Positions 12,628 through 14,552 of a DNA stretch of 14,552 nt are shown one piece after another (positions within the stretch are counted from its first letter, which is position 1; the number at the start of each line of letters is the position of its first letter). The position numbers and the translations under genes are program-made. Below the pieces are notes generated by a model. The model did no database searches, was not told the origin of the DNA, and worked only from the letters and a program-made list of their open reading frames with translations. This DNA comes from an uncultured Oscillospiraceae bacterium (GTDB lineage Bacteria; Bacillota; Clostridia; Oscillospirales; Oscillospiraceae), in contig CAKUCT010000024.1 of NCBI GenBank assembly GCA_934643765.1, positions 1 through 14,552 of the forward strand. The letters run 5' to 3'.

Positions 12628-12659
12628 GCGCTGCGGTGCAGCGCCAGTGGAAGACATGA

Positions 12660-12689
12660 TTGACGCGGGGGAAAACACTGTGGTATAGT
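12660..12689 (+). promoter_or_regulatory. Promoter of the PfkB-family kinase
   Basis: TTGACG (12660-12665), 18-base spacer, TATAGT (12684-12689), 5 of 6 in each box. It lies about 30 bases before the kinase ATG, with AAGGAG at 12706-12711. Confidence 0.75.
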
Positions 12690-12718
12690 AAAACTACTTA
12701 TAAAAAAGGAGCACAGCT

Positions 12719-13615
12719 ATGAAAGTTCTGAATTTCGGTTCGGTGAATATTGACTATGTCTATCAGATGGAGCACTTTATCCGCCCCGGCGAGACGGCGC
12801 CCTGCAAGCAGCTGGTAACCGGCTGCGGCGGCAAGGGCCTGAACCAGTCGATTGCCCTGGCAAGAGCGGGCGCGGAGGTCTACCACGCGGGACTCTACGG
12901 CAAAGAGGGGCAGTTTCTGCTGGATAAAATGAACGCCGCCGGTGTGGATACAAGCCTTATGCAGCTGGGCCAGGGGCCGAACGGCCACGCGATCATTCAG
13001 GTCGATGAGGGCGGCCAAAACTGCATCATTCTCTACGGCGGCACGAACCGGCAGATGACGGACTGCTATGTCGACGAGGTTCTGGCGCATTTTGACGCAG
13101 GCGATGTTTTGGTTCTGCAGAATGAGATCAACAATATGCCCTATATCATGCGCAAGGCGCACGAAAAGGGCCTTCGCATCGCTTTCAATGCCGCACCCTA
13201 CGGTCCGGAGGTGCGCTCGTATCCGCTGGAGACGGTCACGTGGCTGATTGTCAACGAGGTCGAAGGCGCGGGCCTTTCCGGAAAGACGGACTATGAGGAC
13301 ATTGCAGACACGCTGGCCAAAACCTATCCCGGTATGAACATCATGCTGACCATGGGCAAGAGCGGCTGCATGTACAAGGGCAAAGAGGGAACAGTCCGCC
13401 TCGGCTCGTGCCGGGTTGACGCGGTGGATACCACGGCGGCGGGCGATACGTTCATCGGCTACTTTGTCCGCGGCATCCTGCAGGAGCTTCCGATGGAGCA
13501 GACGCTCCGCCAGGCGACGGTTGCCAGCGCGATTGCCGTCACGCGGCCCGGCGCGGCGGACTCTGTTCCGGCGCTGCAGGAGGTTCTGGACTCCCCGCTG
13601 CTGCAGACTCTGTAA
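12719..13615 (+). CDS. PfkB/ribokinase-family carbohydrate kinase
   Basis: A 298-residue cytoplasmic kinase that phosphorylates a sugar or nucleoside with ATP. The N-terminal pattern NFGSVNIDYVY and the first PfkB signature GCGGKGLNQSIALARAGAEV (from residue 35) are ribokinase-like. The second signature is VDTTAAGDTFIGYF, with Asp243 as catalytic base and the Ala-Ala-Gly-Asp anion hole. LTMGKSGCMY (210-219) matches the ATP-side strand. Length is as expected for ribokinases. AAGGAG lies 7 bases before the ATG. It is a single-gene transcript with its own promoter and a strong terminator, and has no transporter or isomerase beside it to reveal the sugar. Ribokinase itself is possible, but fructokinase or nucleoside kinases are not excluded. 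Confidence 0.9.
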   Translation: MKVLNFGSVNIDYVYQMEHFIRPGETAPCKQLVTGCGGKGLNQSIALARAGAEVYHAGLYGKEGQFLLDKMNAAGVDTSLMQLGQGPNGHAIIQVDEGGQNCIILYGGTNRQMTDCYVDEVLAHFDAGDVLVLQNEINNMPYIMRKAHEKGLRIAFNAAPYGPEVRSYPLETVTWLIVNEVEGAGLSGKTDYEDIADTLAKTYPGMNIMLTMGKSGCMYKGKEGTVRLGSCRVDAVDTTAAGDTFIGYFVRGILQELPMEQTLRQATVASAIAVTRPGAADSVPALQEVLDSPLLQTL

Positions 13616-13655
13616 CCTGGAGCGGGCAGAACGAGATCAGATACCCTATGCGATT

Positions 13656-13687
13656 ACCGGCACGGCGAAAAGCCGTGCCGGTTTTTT
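13656..13687 (+). terminator. Intrinsic terminator after the kinase
   Basis: ACCGGCACGGC (13656-13666) pairs perfectly with GCCGTGCCGGT (13672-13682), loop GAAAA, followed by six T. Forty bases after the kinase stop. Confidence 0.95.
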
Positions 13688-13701
13688 GCTTTTGCGAAAA
13701 A

Positions 13702-13992
13702 ATGAAGATATGTTGCAAGACGCACCTGGGGATCATCGCTTTTCCGGTGCCGGTGCTCAGAGGCAATGCGCAGAGCATCCGGGCCATCCGGGAGAAGCTG
13801 TATACGGCGGAATTTTCAGACCTGACGGCGGTCGATTTTTCGGATCTGGCGCAGGGCTGCAAGGGCTATGACGAGTTTATCCGGAAGATGGCGGACACAC
13901 CGGAACAGGCGCTGTCCTATCTTGGTATCGCGATCTGCGGATCAAAGAAGAAGGTCAATCAGCTGACCGGAAGCATGCCGCTGCTGCGATAG
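13702..13992 (+). CDS. Hypothetical 96-residue protein, possibly 5'-truncated remnant
   Basis: Not recognised. The frame has strongly coding-like codon choice from about 13726 on (GIIAFPVPVLRGN, SDLTAVDFSDLAQG, EFIRKMADTPEQALSYLGIA). There is no signal peptide or membrane helix. The ATG at 13702 has no ribosome site and comes only 14 bases after the T-run of the kinase terminator. An in-frame ATG at 13648 lies before that terminator and is unlikely. There is no promoter I can support between terminator and ATG. It may be leaderless, read by read-through, start at a non-ATG codon such as GTG 13747, or be the 3' remnant of a gene that lost its beginning. It ends 124 bases before the IclR gene. 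Confidence 0.45.
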   Translation: MKICCKTHLGIIAFPVPVLRGNAQSIRAIREKLYTAEFSDLTAVDFSDLAQGCKGYDEFIRKMADTPEQALSYLGIAICGSKKKVNQLTGSMPLLR

Positions 13993-14012
13993 ATGCACGC
14001 CGGGATCTGCTA

Positions 14013-14036
14013 TTATCGAATATTTTTCGCCGATAA
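14013..14036. repeat. Inverted repeat upstream of the IclR promoter
   Basis: TTATCG (14013-14018) and CGATAA (14031-14036) around an AT-rich centre, ending 12 bases before the -35 box of the IclR gene. It could be the operator for the regulator or a weak end hairpin for the small ORF. Six-base arms only. Confidence 0.35.
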
Positions 14037-14048
14037 CGAATAAATAGC

Positions 14049-14077
14049 TTGCCTGCGGGGGAAAAGCATGATAAACT
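14049..14077 (+). promoter_or_regulatory. Promoter of the IclR-family gene
   Basis: TTGCCT (14049-14054), 17-base spacer, TAAACT (14072-14077). About 39 bases before the ATG, which has GAGGAGG 7 to 8 bases upstream. Confidence 0.6.
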
Positions 14078-14116
14078 AAATACAGAAATGCAGAATTTCC
14101 TGAGGAGGAACGCAGT

Positions 14117-14552
14117 ATGGCAGATCTGGAACCGAAAACAATCCATTCTGTAGCAAAGGCGATCCGCCTTCTGGATTTGCTGGCGGAGGGGACAAAACCT
14201 GCTACGCTGACAGAGCTCTATCAGGCCACCGGCTGGCCCAAGAGCACGATTCACGGCTTGCTGTCCACCATGCGCGAGCAGGGCCTCATTGAGCAGACGC
14301 CGAACGGGCGGTACTGGCTTGGCATCCGGCTGTTTGAATACGGCTGCGCCGTGTCCAACGCCTGGGACATCGGGTCAATCGCGCGGCCGCATATGCAGCG
14401 CATCTGCACCGAGCTTGGCGAGTCGGTGTTTTTGTCAGTGTTTGACCGGGCGGCGGTTGTGACGCTGGCAGAGGAGGAGAGCCGTGCGAGCCTTCGCGTT
14501 GTCTCGGAGGTCGGCGCGCGCCTTCCCATTCACTGCACGTCGCAGGGAAAGC
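14117..14552 (+). CDS. IclR-family transcriptional regulator, 5' part (cut by window end)
   Basis: The first 145 residues of a protein that normally has about 250. Start MADLEPKTIHSV with GAGGAGG just upstream; the frame is open to the last base. The N-terminal winged helix-turn-helix is clear: IHSVAKAIRLLDLLAEG, then TLTELYQATGWPKSTIHGLL (about 30-49), STMREQGLIEQTPNGRYWLG. The effector domain begins about residue 70 (LFEYGCAVSNAWDIGSIARP) and continues through GESVFLSVF and LPIHCTSQGK, the last matching the usual PLHATAxGK pocket strand. IclR proteins respond to small organic acids or sugars and usually regulate adjacent catabolic genes, here presumably beyond the right edge. Confidence 0.93.
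   Translation, partial: MADLEPKTIHSVAKAIRLLDLLAEGTKPATLTELYQATGWPKSTIHGLLSTMREQGLIEQTPNGRYWLGIRLFEYGCAVSNAWDIGSIARPHMQRICTELGESVFLSVFDRAAVVTLAEEESRASLRVVSEVGARLPIHCTSQGK

Noticed and set aside
10479..12659. Open frame of 726 codons on the plus strand
   Set aside because: It lies opposite the SLH/S41 gene and crosses its promoter. The translation is Arg/Ala/Val-rich without recognisable domains; high-GC genes often leave such antisense frames open.

Overview
The window looks like chromosome of a Gram-positive anaerobe of the Clostridia, probably of the Oscillospiraceae/Ruminococcaceae type. GC is high in the genes and lower between them, AGGAGG ribosome sites are strong, sigma-A-like promoters have 17-base spacers, and there are a Spo0A C-terminal-type DNA-binding protein, a PadR/HAAS pair, an SLH-bearing secreted peptidase and a Gram-positive lipoprotein transporter. 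The genus is inference. I see no phage, transposase, tRNA, rRNA or CRISPR.

Layout. 1-1722: 3' part of threonyl-tRNA synthetase (+), ending at a bidirectional terminator. 1776-2681 (-): PadR regulator and a small two-helix HAAS-like membrane protein, behind a promoter overlapped by a 21-bp palindrome. 2733-5928 (-): a three-gene ABC importer (lipoprotein, permease, ATPase) of the ABC_sub_bind/TrpXYZ type. It is preceded by a roughly 250-nt leader holding a consensus promoter, a 27-codon leader peptide with three Tyr/Phe codon pairs, and mutually exclusive antiterminator and terminator hairpins. 5930-6233: no gene; a cluster of near-perfect hairpins. 6227-6690 (-): a receiver-less Spo0A_C-like protein. 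6734-10464: a heavy-metal resistance locus. A P1B-type ATPase and a separate HMA metal-binding protein (-) diverge from an ArsR-family repressor and an AraC-family regulator (+), with the same operator half-sites before both minus-strand genes. 10527-12557 (-): a secreted SLH plus S41 peptidase-like protein. 12719-13615 (+): a PfkB/ribokinase-family sugar kinase with a strong terminator. 13702-13992 (+): a small coding-like ORF with no obvious start signal. 14117-14552 (+): 5' part of an IclR-family regulator, cut by the window edge.

The most notable observation is the attenuator before the ABC importer. Clostridia usually control amino-acid genes by T-box RNAs, but here the leader has no T-box sequence that I can find. 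Instead it has a translated Tyr/Phe-rich peptide and competing hairpins, laid out like the his/trp/phe attenuators of enterobacteria. This predicts that the importer carries tyrosine and/or phenylalanine, or a related compound. Second-tier observations are a copy of the OadB-type GGADGPTAIF motif in the PadR-linked membrane protein, a Cys-clustered AraC regulator in the metal locus, and the orphan Spo0A_C protein flanked by 0A-box-like sites.
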